A DNA stretch of 57,721 nt from CAYYNP01 sp964472545 (lineage in GTDB: Bacteria > Planctomycetota > Planctomycetia > Pirellulales > Thermoguttaceae). A program made the translations under genes and the position numbers. The notes beneath the pieces were generated by a model. It saw only the letters and a list, made by a program, of their open reading frames with translations. It searched no databases and was not told the DNA's origin. The stretch spans positions 1 to 57,721 of the forward strand of contig CAYYNP010000023.1 of NCBI GenBank assembly GCA_964472545.1, given 5' to 3'. Positions 1-8,168 of the stretch are shown one piece after another (the first letter of the stretch is position 1; the number at the start of each line of letters is the position of its first letter).

Positions 1-1219
1 CGGCATACGCGATCATCCCGACCATGCTCAGAAAACAGACGGTTGCCGCGGCCACGATCCGGGGCGTGGCGTCGTCGGCCATCGCGGCCCCCAGAAAGAC
101 CAAGGGGAAACAGAATCCGAACACGGGCCATACCGATCCGGTCCACCATATTGCATACCATACGAGCGGGATGATCGTGCCCATGATCAACAAGTTAACC
201 CAAAACCACGTCGTTGCGGGGCGCCCCTTCGGCCGTTCCTCGAAAAGAGAGGCGGCCCCCGGTCCATCGAGCGATTTCACGGCGCTGCCGATCTCGCTGA
301 CGTGCTGATACCGCCGATTGGGTTCGGACTGCAGGGAACGGAGCACGACGTCGTCGAGGCGGACGTCCACCTGCACGTTCTTCGAGGGTGGCTCGAATCG
401 GCCGATCGGCAACTGGCCGGTGAGCATCTCGTAGAAGACCACACCGAGCGAGTAGATGTCGGCCCGGTGGTCGACGTCGCGGGAACCCTGCATCTGTTCC
501 GGGGCCATGTAGTGCGGCGTGCCCATGACCTGATTCGTGCCGGTGAGGCCGGAGTCGGCGCGTTCTCGATCCAACAGCTTCGCCAGGCCAAAGTCGGCAA
601 CCTTCACTCGGCCCTTGCCGCCCAGGAGGATGTTGTCGGGCTTGACGTCACGGTGAACGACCCCTTCATCATGGGCAAACTGCAGCGCGTCGCAAATCTG
701 AGGCACGATGGACAGTGCTTCTGCCGGCTGCAGTTCGCCCGTATCAACCAGTTGCCGCAGTGTCGCGCCGTCCACGTATTCCATGATGAAAAAGTACAGG
801 TCGTCGGCCCGGCCGAAGTCGTATACGGCAACGATGTTCTGGTGATTCAGTTTGGCCAGGGCACGCGCCTCACGGGTGAACCGCTCAGAAAAAGAAGCGT
901 CGGCACCAATTTCCGGAGGAAGCACCTTGACGGCGACCAGGCGATCCAAACTTGGCTGCCGGGCCTTGTACACCGCCCCCATGCCGCCTTTGCCCAACAA
1001 CTCCAGGATCTCCAATTGCGGAAAGTGGGGGGCTAGCTCTTCGGCCGTCGGTGGCACAAAGCCGGGCGTCGGCGAGGCCGCGTCGGACCCCGGCCGGCCC
1101 GACGCGTCGACTTCTGAACCGCCCAGCCCGGCTTCGAGCAGACACTTCGGACAGATTCCCGCCGGCGCGCTGGCTCGCAGCTCGGCTCCGCATTTGGCAC
1201 AGGTATTGGCATCCGTCAT
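1..1219 (-). CDS. Ser/Thr protein kinase with N-terminal zinc ribbon, C-terminal part cut by window edge
   Basis: This is a membrane-anchored Hanks-type kinase expected to phosphorylate Ser/Thr on protein substrates from the cytoplasmic side. From the ATG at 1219 the frame stays open to the window edge, about 406 residues. Residues 7-26 form a CxxC...CxxC zinc ribbon, common at the start of planctomycete kinases. A glycine loop GKGGMGAVY (near 75), VAVK lysine (near 96), HRDVKPDN (near 189), DFG (near 209) and APE motif all look intact, so it should be active. Around residues 345-406 there are about three hydrophobic segments, so the output or sensor part lies outside the window. It starts 79 bp after the ECF sigma factor stop on the same strand, a pairing known in planctomycetes. 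The substrate is unknown. Confidence 0.9.
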   Translation of the reverse strand, partial: MTDANTCAKCGAELRASAPAGICPKCLLEAGLGGSEVDASGRPGSDAASPTPGFVPPTAEELAPHFPQLEILELLGKGGMGAVYKARQPSLDRLVAVKVLPPEIGADASFSERFTREARALAKLNHQNIVAVYDFGRADDLYFFIMEYVDGATLRQLVDTGELQPAEALSIVPQICDALQFAHDEGVVHRDVKPDNILLGGKGRVKVADFGLAKLLDRERADSGLTGTNQVMGTPHYMAPEQMQGSRDVDHRADIYSLGVVFYEMLTGQLPIGRFEPPSKNVQVDVRLDDVVLRSLQSEPNRRYQHVSEIGSAVKSLDGPGAASLFEERPKGRPATTWFWVNLLIMGTIIPLVWYAIWWTGSVWPVFGFCFPLVFLGAAMADDATPRIVAAATVCFLSMVGMIAYA

Positions 1220-1298
1220 CGCCGTGACCTCCCGAGAATTGCGCCCCTATTAGATTCTGACGGAAAAGACCGGCCGAGTAACGCGATATCCTCGGATT

Positions 1299-2051
1299 TC
1301 ATCCCGAAAAGGTAGCGAAGAGCTCTCGAATCTCGTCGTCCACGTCGCCCGGGTCGGCCACCGTTTGGGCAACCTCGTCTCGTAGCAACCGGCGATAGCG
1401 TCGCCTCATACGGTGGACGGCCATTTTTGCGGCCGCCTCAGTCGTTCCGAGTATCCGGCCGGCATCCGCATAGGTCGCCCCCTCATGTTGACCTATGACA
1501 AACCGCTTGAGTTGCTCGAACTGCGCCTGCTTGCCGACCTCCGCAAATTCACGCTCCAAACGCGCCAACACTAGCTCCAACAAGGTTGCCGCCCATCGCC
1601 GGTGGTAGACTTCCTCAGGCGCCAGACCTCCCGCGGGCTCGACCGAGCACCGGGAGTCACCCGATGCGAAATCCAGCCGAATAGGTACCCGCCCACCTCC
1701 CCGCTTCTTGGCCTTGGCCTTGTCGCGCTGCTTCGACAAGAAGTGCTTCAGTGCGGTCAGCAGAAAGGCACGAAACCGCCCTCGCTGAGGCGTTGCCGAG
1801 CCAACGTAGTTCTTCTCCAACAACTCGGCAAAGAACGCTTGCGTCAAATCCTGAGCCTCGTTGACGTCTGAGATTCGCCGGCGGACATAGGCGTATAGTG
1901 GATACCAGTAAACGGTACAGAGCGACTCCAATGCCTCCCTCGAGTCCGGCGACGAACGATCCCCCGCCGCCAGCACGAGGCTCCAACGTGTGGTCGCGAA
2001 TCGAGCAACACGTACTCCGGCCGGGTCGTGGCTATGGCTGTCTTTCGGCAT
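1299..2051 (-). CDS. ECF-type RNA polymerase sigma factor (planctomycete type)
   Basis: An extracytoplasmic-function sigma factor that would direct RNA polymerase to a small regulon. The start is placed at the internal ATG at 2051 (MPKDSHSHD, 250 aa) because the family motif RFATTRWSLV follows about 20 residues later; the frame is open back to 2126. Region 2 is seen in AQDLTQAFFAELLEK, with the GRFRAFLLTALKHFL stretch behind it. Region 4 is the C-terminal helix-turn-helix (EGATYADAGRILGTTEAAAKMAVHRMRRRYR). No zinc-finger anti-sigma gene is adjacent; the next gene downstream is a Ser/Thr kinase, so control by phosphorylation is a reasonable inference for this sigma group but is not shown here. 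Confidence 0.88.
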   Translation of the reverse strand: MPKDSHSHDPAGVRVARFATTRWSLVLAAGDRSSPDSREALESLCTVYWYPLYAYVRRRISDVNEAQDLTQAFFAELLEKNYVGSATPQRGRFRAFLLTALKHFLSKQRDKAKAKKRGGGRVPIRLDFASGDSRCSVEPAGGLAPEEVYHRRWAATLLELVLARLEREFAEVGKQAQFEQLKRFVIGQHEGATYADAGRILGTTEAAAKMAVHRMRRRYRRLLRDEVAQTVADPGDVDDEIRELFATFSG

Positions 2052-2122
2052 ACCCACCATTGTAGACGTACGGCGGGTCGCGCACGAGTAGAGACGTGCG
2101 GCGCCTCTAACAGGCCCCTCGC

Positions 2123-2662
2123 TCAACTTCCGGCCGTCTTCTCATCAATCAGCGCATCCTCGATCGGCTCCATCGGGCCGAGAATCTCCTCCGGCACTTC
2201 CGGCAATTCCTCCAGGCGGTCTCTCAGTGGTCGGCTGAATTCGACCGGACACTCCTGAAAGTGGATGCCGGGGATTTCATCGACCAGCCGGGACGGGGCG
2301 TCCGGATCGGGCTCGGTCGATTCCGGGTCGTAGGGCACGCCCGTCCAGAGTGGGGCGATATTGGCTTCCGGAGCCAACGGGGGGCGAGGGTCTTCCCGCG
2401 GCTTGAACCAGAAGATCAGGAAGGTTACGACGGCCACCACCGCGAAGAGTGCAACCGCCGCCAGCAGCGACAGGAGCACGATCCGCAGGATACGCCATCG
2501 ACCGGGGCGGCCACTTGGGGAGGGCGCCGTAGGACGCCCACCCGCCGGCGTGGGCGGCAGGACGTCCGCTGCGTGTTGGTCTTGCTGCGTGGACAAAGCG
2601 CACGCTCCGTTGATCGATGGGCCGATAACAACGATTATCCCCGGAAAAGGAAAGCGACGCAA
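2123..2662 (-). CDS. Small single-pass membrane protein, unknown function
   Basis: No family is recognised. The frame gives 179 aa from the ATG at 2662; a TTG at 2596 (157 aa) would remove a weakly convincing N-terminus, and neither start has a clear ribosome site. There is a Pro/Gly-rich N-terminal stretch, one strong transmembrane helix (about residues 58-86, Leu/Ala/Val-rich, ending IFWFK), then an acidic, proline-rich C-terminal domain of about 90 residues. Such a topology suits a periplasmic or cytoplasmic tether. It lies between the cytochrome-propeller gene (30 bp upstream) and the ECF sigma gene, all on one strand, so it may be co-transcribed. Codon use matches the neighbours. Confidence 0.55.
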   Translation of the reverse strand: MRRFPFPGIIVVIGPSINGACALSTQQDQHAADVLPPTPAGGRPTAPSPSGRPGRWRILRIVLLSLLAAVALFAVVAVVTFLIFWFKPREDPRPPLAPEANIAPLWTGVPYDPESTEPDPDAPSRLVDEIPGIHFQECPVEFSRPLRDRLEELPEVPEEILGPMEPIEDALIDEKTAGS

Positions 2663-2692
2663 GACGCCGACGCGGAACGCCGGTGCGAAACG

Positions 2693-4525
2693 CTACAGCG
2701 AGAGCACAAACTCGACCAGGTCGCCGATCTCACGCCGGTCCAGTGGCAGCCGATCGCCCCGGCTGCCGTGGCGCCCTTCGATGAGCAAACGCTCGACGGT
2801 CGCGTAGCGCCCGTCGTGCAGATAGGGGGCGGTCCGCCAGACTTCGATTAGCGTGGGCGTATCGAGCCGGCGGATGCCGTCGACCGTCGGTGCGCCGACG
2901 TCGTGCATGCGGCCATCGGTATACAGCGGCGCCGGATGACACCGCGAGCAACCGACCTGGCGGCTCTCGAACAGCCGCTTGCCGCGCAGCGCCGCTTCGC
3001 TCAGGCGGCCGCCTTCCAGCCGCGGACTGGGCAACGGCCGCAACGATTTCAGGTAGACGTCGATCGCCGCAGCATCGCCCTCGGGCAGTTGCGTGAAGAG
3101 GATGTGCTCGACCCCGGCACGGACCGCCACTTCTGCCGTCGCACGAACGCCCAGCGACATCGACGGCGGCGTGCGATGGGCCAGCAACATGCTGCGGGTG
3201 TTCTTGGGCGTGCCGGCGCCGTCGTTCAATAGGTCCCAGTTCAGTGCGTCGGCGCGGCCCTCGGGATGACACGTGGCACAACTCTGCCAATGCTGATAGC
3301 AGATCGTGGCGTCGTTGAAGAGCATTTGACCGCGGCGGCGGCGGGACGGCCGCGGCGTGGGCCCCAGCCGGATCGCCGTCGGCCGCGGTGGCAGGGGCCC
3401 TGCAAGGTCGACCACGGCGAGCGTGTCGGAGAAGTACTCGGCCACGTAGACTTTCGACCCGACGACGGTCAACCCTCGCGGTCCCATGCCGGGCAGTCGG
3501 ATGCGGCGGCGGAACTCGCCGGGGCCGCTCGGTCCGCCCATCGGCCCGCGCGACTCGCCGCCCCCGTAGGCCGGTTCCGACAACGGTCCAACGTCGAGCA
3601 GAGTCAGTTCGTGGGTGCCCGCGTGCGTCACGCAGACCGTCTGCCGATCGGCCGCCAGCGCCACGCCCCAGGGATTGGCGGCTCCCGTATCGAGGTCGTC
3701 CAGCACGATGTTCTTGTGGAATCGCCGCTCGGCCAGATCGGCCACGCACAACGAGTTGGTCTCCATCCATCCCTGTTCGAGGTGCGAGGTGACGCGGCGG
3801 TGGTTTGCCAGCACCAGCGTCACCAGGGCGTATCTTCCCTTCGGCAGAATGCAGACGTCGCGCAGGCCAACGGCCCCGTCGGGCAAGGGGATCGTGGACG
3901 ATTGAAACGTCGTCAGGTCGACCACCGAGAGCATTGCCCCGACCAGCAGCGCGTCGGCCGGGTCCGACGGCAGTTGATTGGCCACCACGGCCAGCCGTCC
4001 GTCCGGTGTAATCGCGGCAGCGACCGGTTCGCGGCCGACGGGCACCCGGCGCGTGTCGCCGCCGGCGATATCGATCACCGATACGTCGCCATCGAAGCGG
4101 TTGCAGACGATGAGTTGCGTTCCATCCGGCGAGATCGCCGGGCCGCCGGCCGTGTGGCCGGCCCGAAGCGTGCGGAGTTGCCGGCCGGTAGCGGCATCGA
4201 GCACGACGACCGTGCTCTTCGCGGCGGCACAGGTGACGTAGAGTGTGGTGCCGTCCGGGCTGAGGACCAAGTCGGTCGGTTCGGACGGCATGCCAATCCG
4301 CCGAACGACCTTGCCTGCCGCCGGATCGACCACGAGCAACTGCCGGGCGTCGGTACAGGCGACGTATAGCGTGCGGCCGTCGTTCGAGGCGACCAGCGCA
4401 CACGGTCCCATCGGGTCGGCGTAGCCCGGCGACTCGATCTCCACCGCCACGACCGTGCCGGCCGGGAAAAGACCCCAAACGGCGTTTAGAAGCAGAAATA
4501 GCGTAGCATTTCGAGGCGTTTGCAT
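2693..4525 (-). CDS. YVTN beta-propeller fused to di-haem cytochrome c (peroxidase-like)
   Basis: A secreted electron-transfer protein of 610 aa from the ATG at 4525 (MQTPRN), which opens a clean signal peptide; the frame extends further upstream but with no sensible protein. Residues about 25-390 form a YVTN/NHL-like beta-propeller with repeated DGRTLYVAC and SPDGTTLYVTC blades. The C-terminal third holds two haem c sites, CATCH (near residue 415) and CSRCH (near 525), in the arrangement of di-haem cytochrome c peroxidase/MauG relatives, followed by the family-type phrase TAPYLHDGRYATV. This propeller-plus-cytochrome fusion is frequent in planctomycetes and acts in the periplasm. The substrate cannot be told from sequence. 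It heads a possible minus-strand operon with the membrane protein, sigma factor and kinase. Confidence 0.85.
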   Translation of the reverse strand: MQTPRNATLFLLLNAVWGLFPAGTVVAVEIESPGYADPMGPCALVASNDGRTLYVACTDARQLLVVDPAAGKVVRRIGMPSEPTDLVLSPDGTTLYVTCAAAKSTVVVLDAATGRQLRTLRAGHTAGGPAISPDGTQLIVCNRFDGDVSVIDIAGGDTRRVPVGREPVAAAITPDGRLAVVANQLPSDPADALLVGAMLSVVDLTTFQSSTIPLPDGAVGLRDVCILPKGRYALVTLVLANHRRVTSHLEQGWMETNSLCVADLAERRFHKNIVLDDLDTGAANPWGVALAADRQTVCVTHAGTHELTLLDVGPLSEPAYGGGESRGPMGGPSGPGEFRRRIRLPGMGPRGLTVVGSKVYVAEYFSDTLAVVDLAGPLPPRPTAIRLGPTPRPSRRRRGQMLFNDATICYQHWQSCATCHPEGRADALNWDLLNDGAGTPKNTRSMLLAHRTPPSMSLGVRATAEVAVRAGVEHILFTQLPEGDAAAIDVYLKSLRPLPSPRLEGGRLSEAALRGKRLFESRQVGCSRCHPAPLYTDGRMHDVGAPTVDGIRRLDTPTLIEVWRTAPYLHDGRYATVERLLIEGRHGSRGDRLPLDRREIGDLVEFVLSL

Positions 4526-4573
4526 CCCTCGATTATCGTGCAAAACGGTGCTTGCCGCAACGCCCGCCAGCCC

Positions 4574-4602
4574 TTGACTTGCAGGTGGCGGCCAATCACA
4601 AT
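4574..4602 (+). promoter_or_regulatory. Possible sigma-70 promoter for the Tat sugar isomerase gene
   Basis: TTGACT (4574-4579) and CACAAT (4597-4602) are separated by 17 bp, upstream of the gene that starts at 4768. The match is five of six at -35 and four of six at -10. If used, the palindromic repeat at 4621-4722 would lie in the 5' untranslated leader. This is a visual match only. Confidence 0.3.
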
Positions 4603-4620
4603 ACTCAGGGTAACCATTGG

Positions 4621-4722
4621 ATAGTAGGCATCTTGCTCCGCAAGACGCACCCACGTCGCGCTACAGCGAGATGACTACTATGAGACGCACTGACATCTCG
4701 CCGCAGCGAGATGACTACCATA
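4621..4722. repeat. Degenerate palindromic intergenic repeat, family A
   Basis: A diverged copy of the repeat seen more cleanly at 23918-23975 and 31569-31712. It opens with ATAGTAGGCATCTTGCTCCG and contains two GCAGCGAGATGACTAC-like ends (AGCGAGATGACTACTAT and AGCGAGATGACTACCAT). It sits between the divergent cytochrome-propeller and sugar isomerase genes and can fold into imperfect stems. The changes from the other copies suggest it is older. Confidence 0.75.
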
Positions 4723-4767
4723 AGAGCAGCTTCTTGGGAATTTGAACCAGACACATCCGGAGGAATC

Positions 4768-5619
4768 ATGGACATCTCGCGACGAAGCATGTTGAAGCTG
4801 GGCGCCGGCGCCGCTGCCTTGTGGGCAACCGGTCAGAATCCACTCCGGTCCGTTGCTGCAACGGCTAAGAAGATCCCTATCGGCTTGCAGCTCTATTCCG
4901 TGCGACGCGACTGCGGCAAGGACCTGCCGGGCGTGCTCGAGGCCGTGGCCAAGATGGGCTACGACGGCGTCGAGTTTGCCGGCTACTACGGCCGCGACGG
5001 CAAAGCGATGCGCAAGCTGCTCGACGACAACGGCCTGAAGTGCTGTGGTACGCATACCGGCCTGAACACACTGCTGGGCGACGCGCTGGACGCCACCGTC
5101 GAGTTGAACAAGACGCTGGGCAACCCCTACCTGATCGTGCCCGGGCTGCCCCATGCTCGGCTGGAGTCGGTCGAGGCGACCAAGGAGACGGCCAAGCTGT
5201 TTACCGAGTTGGCTGCCAAGGTCAAGGACCGCGGGATGCGGGTCGGCTACCACGCCCACGGCGGCGACTTTCGCAAGATCGGTGACACCACGCCCTGGGA
5301 AGTCCTCTTCGACACGGCCGGCCCGGACGTGGTGATGCAAATGGACATCGGCAACTGCATCGGCGGCGGCGGCGACCCGATCGCGTTGTTGAAGAAGTAT
5401 CCCAATCGTTCGGCCACGATCCACCTGAAAGAACACGGCGGCAAGCGTGGAGCCCCCATCGGCGAAGGCGACGTCGACTGGAAGCAGGTTTTCGAGCTCT
5501 GCGAGACGACCGGCGGCACCGAGTGGTACATCGTCGAGCACGAGGCCTATGCAGCCGACGTGACGCCGCTGGAGGCGGTGGGCCAATGCGTGAAGAACCT
5601 GCGTGAGATGGGTAAGTAG
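4768..5619 (+). CDS. Tat-exported sugar phosphate isomerase/epimerase (TIM barrel)
   Basis: A 283-aa AP-endonuclease-2/xylose-isomerase-like TIM barrel, expected to isomerise or epimerise a sugar using a divalent metal. The start at 4768 follows a good GGAGG site at 4759-4763; the frame runs upstream into the repeat and is not used. Residues 1-35 are a twin-arginine signal (SRRSMLKLGAGAA), so the enzyme should work in the periplasm, which is typical of planctomycete members. Metal-binding-type segments are seen in YHAHGGDF, MQMDIGN, IHLKEHG and the late IVEHE. In other bacteria such proteins accompany DUF1080 and oxidoreductases in 3-keto-sugar metabolism; DUF1080 proteins occur elsewhere in this window. 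The exact substrate is unknown. Confidence 0.88.
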   Translation: MDISRRSMLKLGAGAAALWATGQNPLRSVAATAKKIPIGLQLYSVRRDCGKDLPGVLEAVAKMGYDGVEFAGYYGRDGKAMRKLLDDNGLKCCGTHTGLNTLLGDALDATVELNKTLGNPYLIVPGLPHARLESVEATKETAKLFTELAAKVKDRGMRVGYHAHGGDFRKIGDTTPWEVLFDTAGPDVVMQMDIGNCIGGGGDPIALLKKYPNRSATIHLKEHGGKRGAPIGEGDVDWKQVFELCETTGGTEWYIVEHEAYAADVTPLEAVGQCVKNLREMGK

Positions 5620-5661
5620 TCGCCCAAGCGACGGAGTGCCTTTGGACAACGGAGTGCCACG

Positions 5662-7689
5662 ATGCCCGACGACCCGGCCGCCGAAATCACCCGGCTGTCC
5701 GAGCAAATCCGCTTCCACGACCGCAAGTACTACGTGGAAGCGGCCCCGGAGATCACCGACCTCGAGTACGACCGGCTGATCGATCGGCTCAAGCAGCTCG
5801 AGGCGGCCCATCCCAAGTTGGTCACAGCCGACAGCCCCACGCAACGCATCGGCGATCGGCCGGTCGAAGGGCTCGAACAGGTCGAGCACCGCGTGGCGAT
5901 GCTCTCGATCGACAACACCTACAGCCTCGAAGAATTGAGAGCCTACGGCCAGCGGACCGCCAAGTTGCTCGAGGGCGAGGCGATCGAGTGGGTCGTCGAG
6001 TTGAAGATCGACGGTGTGGCCGTTTCGGCGGTCTACGAGAATGGCGTGCTCGTCCGCGGCGTCACCCGGGGTAACGGCCGCGTGGGCGACGACATCACGC
6101 ACAACGTTCGCACGGTGATCGACCTGCCGCTGCGGCTTCTCGGCGATGCGGTCCCGCCCGTGTTGGAGGTTCGCGGCGAGATCTACATGGCCAACTCCGA
6201 CCTGGTCACGCTCAACGAGGCCCGGCGTGCGGACGACGAGGAGCCGTATGCCAATACGCGCAACGTCACCGCCGGCAGCATTCGGTTGCTCGACCCGCGG
6301 CTGTGTTCTCAGCGACGTTTGCGGCTCTTTTGTCACGGAGTGGGCCACGTCGAGGGACTGAAGGCGCAAACGCATATGGAGTTTCTCGACGAGCTGCGCG
6401 GATACAGCCTGCCCGCCACGCCGCACGTCGAGAGCTTCGCCTCCTTCAACGAAGCGGTCGAACACTGCCAACGGCTGATCGAGCGGCTGCACGAACTCGA
6501 CTTCGAGATCGACGGGCTGGTGCTGAAGGTCAATCGCTTCGAGCAGCGCGAGCGGCTCGGCAGTACGGCGAAAAGCCCGCGCTGGCTGATCGCCTACAAG
6601 TTCGAGAAGTATGAAGCCACCACGCAACTGAACGAGATCCGCGTGCAGGTCGGCAAGACCGGCGCGATCACGCCGGTGGCCGAACTCGAACCGGTCGAAT
6701 TGGCCGGCACCACCGTCAGCCGGGCCAGCCTGCACAACGCCGACGAGATCGAGCGCAAAGACGTCCGCGTTGGCGACGTGGTGGTGGTCGAAAAGGCCGG
6801 CAAGATCATCCCGCACATCGTCCGCGTGGAGAAACACGAACGGCAGGGTTCGCCGCGAAAGTTCGTCTTCCCCACGGAGTGTCCCGAGTGTGGCACCGGC
6901 GCGGTGAAGGACGAGGGCGGCGTCTACATCCGCTGCCCCAATCTCCAGTGTCCGGCCCAGGTGAAGCAGCGGATCCGCCACTTCGCCAGCCGAAACGCGA
7001 TGGATATCGAAGGGCTCGGCGACAAGCTGGTCGAGCAACTCGTCGGCGAGGGGCTGTTGGCCGGCTACGGCGATCTCTATCGGCTGGAAGAAAAGCAGGA
7101 CCGGCTGCTGAGCCTCGAACGGATGGGCCGCAAGTCGGTCGACAACCTGCTCGACGGCATCGAAGCGAGCAAGCAGCGCGGCCTGGCGCGTTTGCTGGCG
7201 GCGCTGTCGATTCGTCACGTCGGCGTTCGCGTGGCCATGGTCTTGGCGGGGAGCTTCCGCTCGATCGACGCGCTGATAGAGGCCACGGTGGAACAACTCA
7301 GCGAGATCCACGAGATCGGCCCGATCATTGCCGAGAGCGTCCACGAGTATCTCCACGGAGAGTTCGGGTCGCAGACGATCGCCGATTTGTGCCAGGTAGG
7401 CCTACAGATGGAATCGGCCGCAGCGGAACAGACCGAAGGTCCCCGCCTGCTGGAAGGCAAAACGCTGGTGGTCACCGGCACGCTGAAGAAATACACCCGT
7501 GACGCGATTAAGGACCTGATTGCCCTACACGGCGGCCGGGCGGCGTCGAGCGTATCGAAGAAGACCGACTACGTCGTTGCCGGCGAAAAGGCCGGCAGCA
7601 AGCTTGCGAAGGCCGAGAAGCTCGGCGTCGAAGTGCTCAGCGAAGGGCAATTCGAGGCGATGTTGGAGTCCGGCGCGGCAGACGGTTGA
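5662..7689 (+). CDS. ligA: NAD-dependent DNA ligase LigA
   Basis: This enzyme seals nicks in duplex DNA using NAD+ in replication and repair. At 675 aa it has the usual full length. In order: domain Ia (residues 1-60, with the tyrosine-rich YYVEAAPEITDLEYD), the adenylation domain with nucleophilic lysine in ELKIDGVAVS (K115), the OB fold, a four-cysteine zinc finger (CPECG ... CPNLQC, about 407-430), helix-hairpin-helix repeats (MDIEGLGDKLVEQL and later) and a C-terminal BRCT domain (about 598-675, LEGKTLVVTGTLKKYTRD). The start ATG at 5662 follows a GGAG-containing leader. It lies 42 bp after the sugar isomerase on the same strand, which is probably chance. A very long antisense frame across it is a composition artefact. 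Confidence 0.98.
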   Translation: MPDDPAAEITRLSEQIRFHDRKYYVEAAPEITDLEYDRLIDRLKQLEAAHPKLVTADSPTQRIGDRPVEGLEQVEHRVAMLSIDNTYSLEELRAYGQRTAKLLEGEAIEWVVELKIDGVAVSAVYENGVLVRGVTRGNGRVGDDITHNVRTVIDLPLRLLGDAVPPVLEVRGEIYMANSDLVTLNEARRADDEEPYANTRNVTAGSIRLLDPRLCSQRRLRLFCHGVGHVEGLKAQTHMEFLDELRGYSLPATPHVESFASFNEAVEHCQRLIERLHELDFEIDGLVLKVNRFEQRERLGSTAKSPRWLIAYKFEKYEATTQLNEIRVQVGKTGAITPVAELEPVELAGTTVSRASLHNADEIERKDVRVGDVVVVEKAGKIIPHIVRVEKHERQGSPRKFVFPTECPECGTGAVKDEGGVYIRCPNLQCPAQVKQRIRHFASRNAMDIEGLGDKLVEQLVGEGLLAGYGDLYRLEEKQDRLLSLERMGRKSVDNLLDGIEASKQRGLARLLAALSIRHVGVRVAMVLAGSFRSIDALIEATVEQLSEIHEIGPIIAESVHEYLHGEFGSQTIADLCQVGLQMESAAAEQTEGPRLLEGKTLVVTGTLKKYTRDAIKDLIALHGGRAASSVSKKTDYVVAGEKAGSKLAKAEKLGVEVLSEGQFEAMLESGAADG

Positions 7690-7849
7690 GACGATTTTCG
7701 CCCGCCCCGAAGCTATTCTGCCGCCGGATTTGACAATCCTCGCCGGCGCAGTAGGCTTTAGATGCCGGCCGTTGCTCCCGACGCCGGCTCTCCTCCCAAC
7801 CTTATCGTTTCCAGTCGGGCGAACTTCTCGCATACGGAGGCTCGACACC

Positions 7850-8056
7850 ATGCAAACCCTAATGAGGTTTCTGCGCGAAGAACGGGCGGCTACGGCCGTC
7901 GAATACGCCGTGATATTGGCCTTGATCTTGGTGGTCGTGCTCGGAGCGATCGGTGCGGTTGGAGCCCAATCCGGCGGAATGTGGGGCGGCATCGAAGGCG
8001 ATCTGGCCGACATCGGTTTCGGTGACGCTTCCGAAGCGAATGGGTCAAAAGACTGA
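7850..8056 (+). CDS. flp: Flp/Fap-type type IVb pilin
   Basis: A 68-aa pilin subunit of the Tad (tight adherence) system. The ATG at 7850 is preceded by GGAGG at 7836-7840. The N-terminal motif REERAATAVEYAVI matches the Flp signature (ERGATAIEYG in many species), where the prepilin peptidase cuts four residues before Glu-Tyr; here the usual -1 glycine would be alanine. A single hydrophobic helix follows, then a short Gly/Asp-rich tail. No tadA, rcpA or tadV-like gene is in the window, so this is an orphan copy as seen here. Flp genes are often scattered and multicopy in planctomycetes. Confidence 0.88.
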   Translation: MQTLMRFLREERAATAVEYAVILALILVVVLGAIGAVGAQSGGMWGGIEGDLADIGFGDASEANGSKD

Positions 8057-8111
8057 TACCCCATCAGATCTGTCTCGCGGCGACGCCATTTCTTGGGCCC
8101 GTTTCTGCGTT

Positions 8112-8141
8112 CTCGTTCCCAAACTGGAGTTTGGGAACGAG
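8112..8141. repeat. Perfect 14-bp-arm palindrome between convergent genes (family C)
   Basis: CTCGTTCCCAAACT and its exact reverse complement flank the 2-bp loop GG. It lies in the 112-bp gap between the convergent pilin and GH16 genes and could act as a bidirectional transcription terminator, although there is no T-run. The palindrome resembles widely dispersed intergenic elements. Confidence 0.7.
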
Positions 8142-8168
8142 GGGAACACCAGGGGGCGGAAAATGGGG

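Noticed and set aside
4678..7356. Antisense frame of 892 residues opposite ligA
   Set aside because: It mirrors a strong gene with all ligase motifs; high GC produces long antisense frames, and the sequence shows no family.
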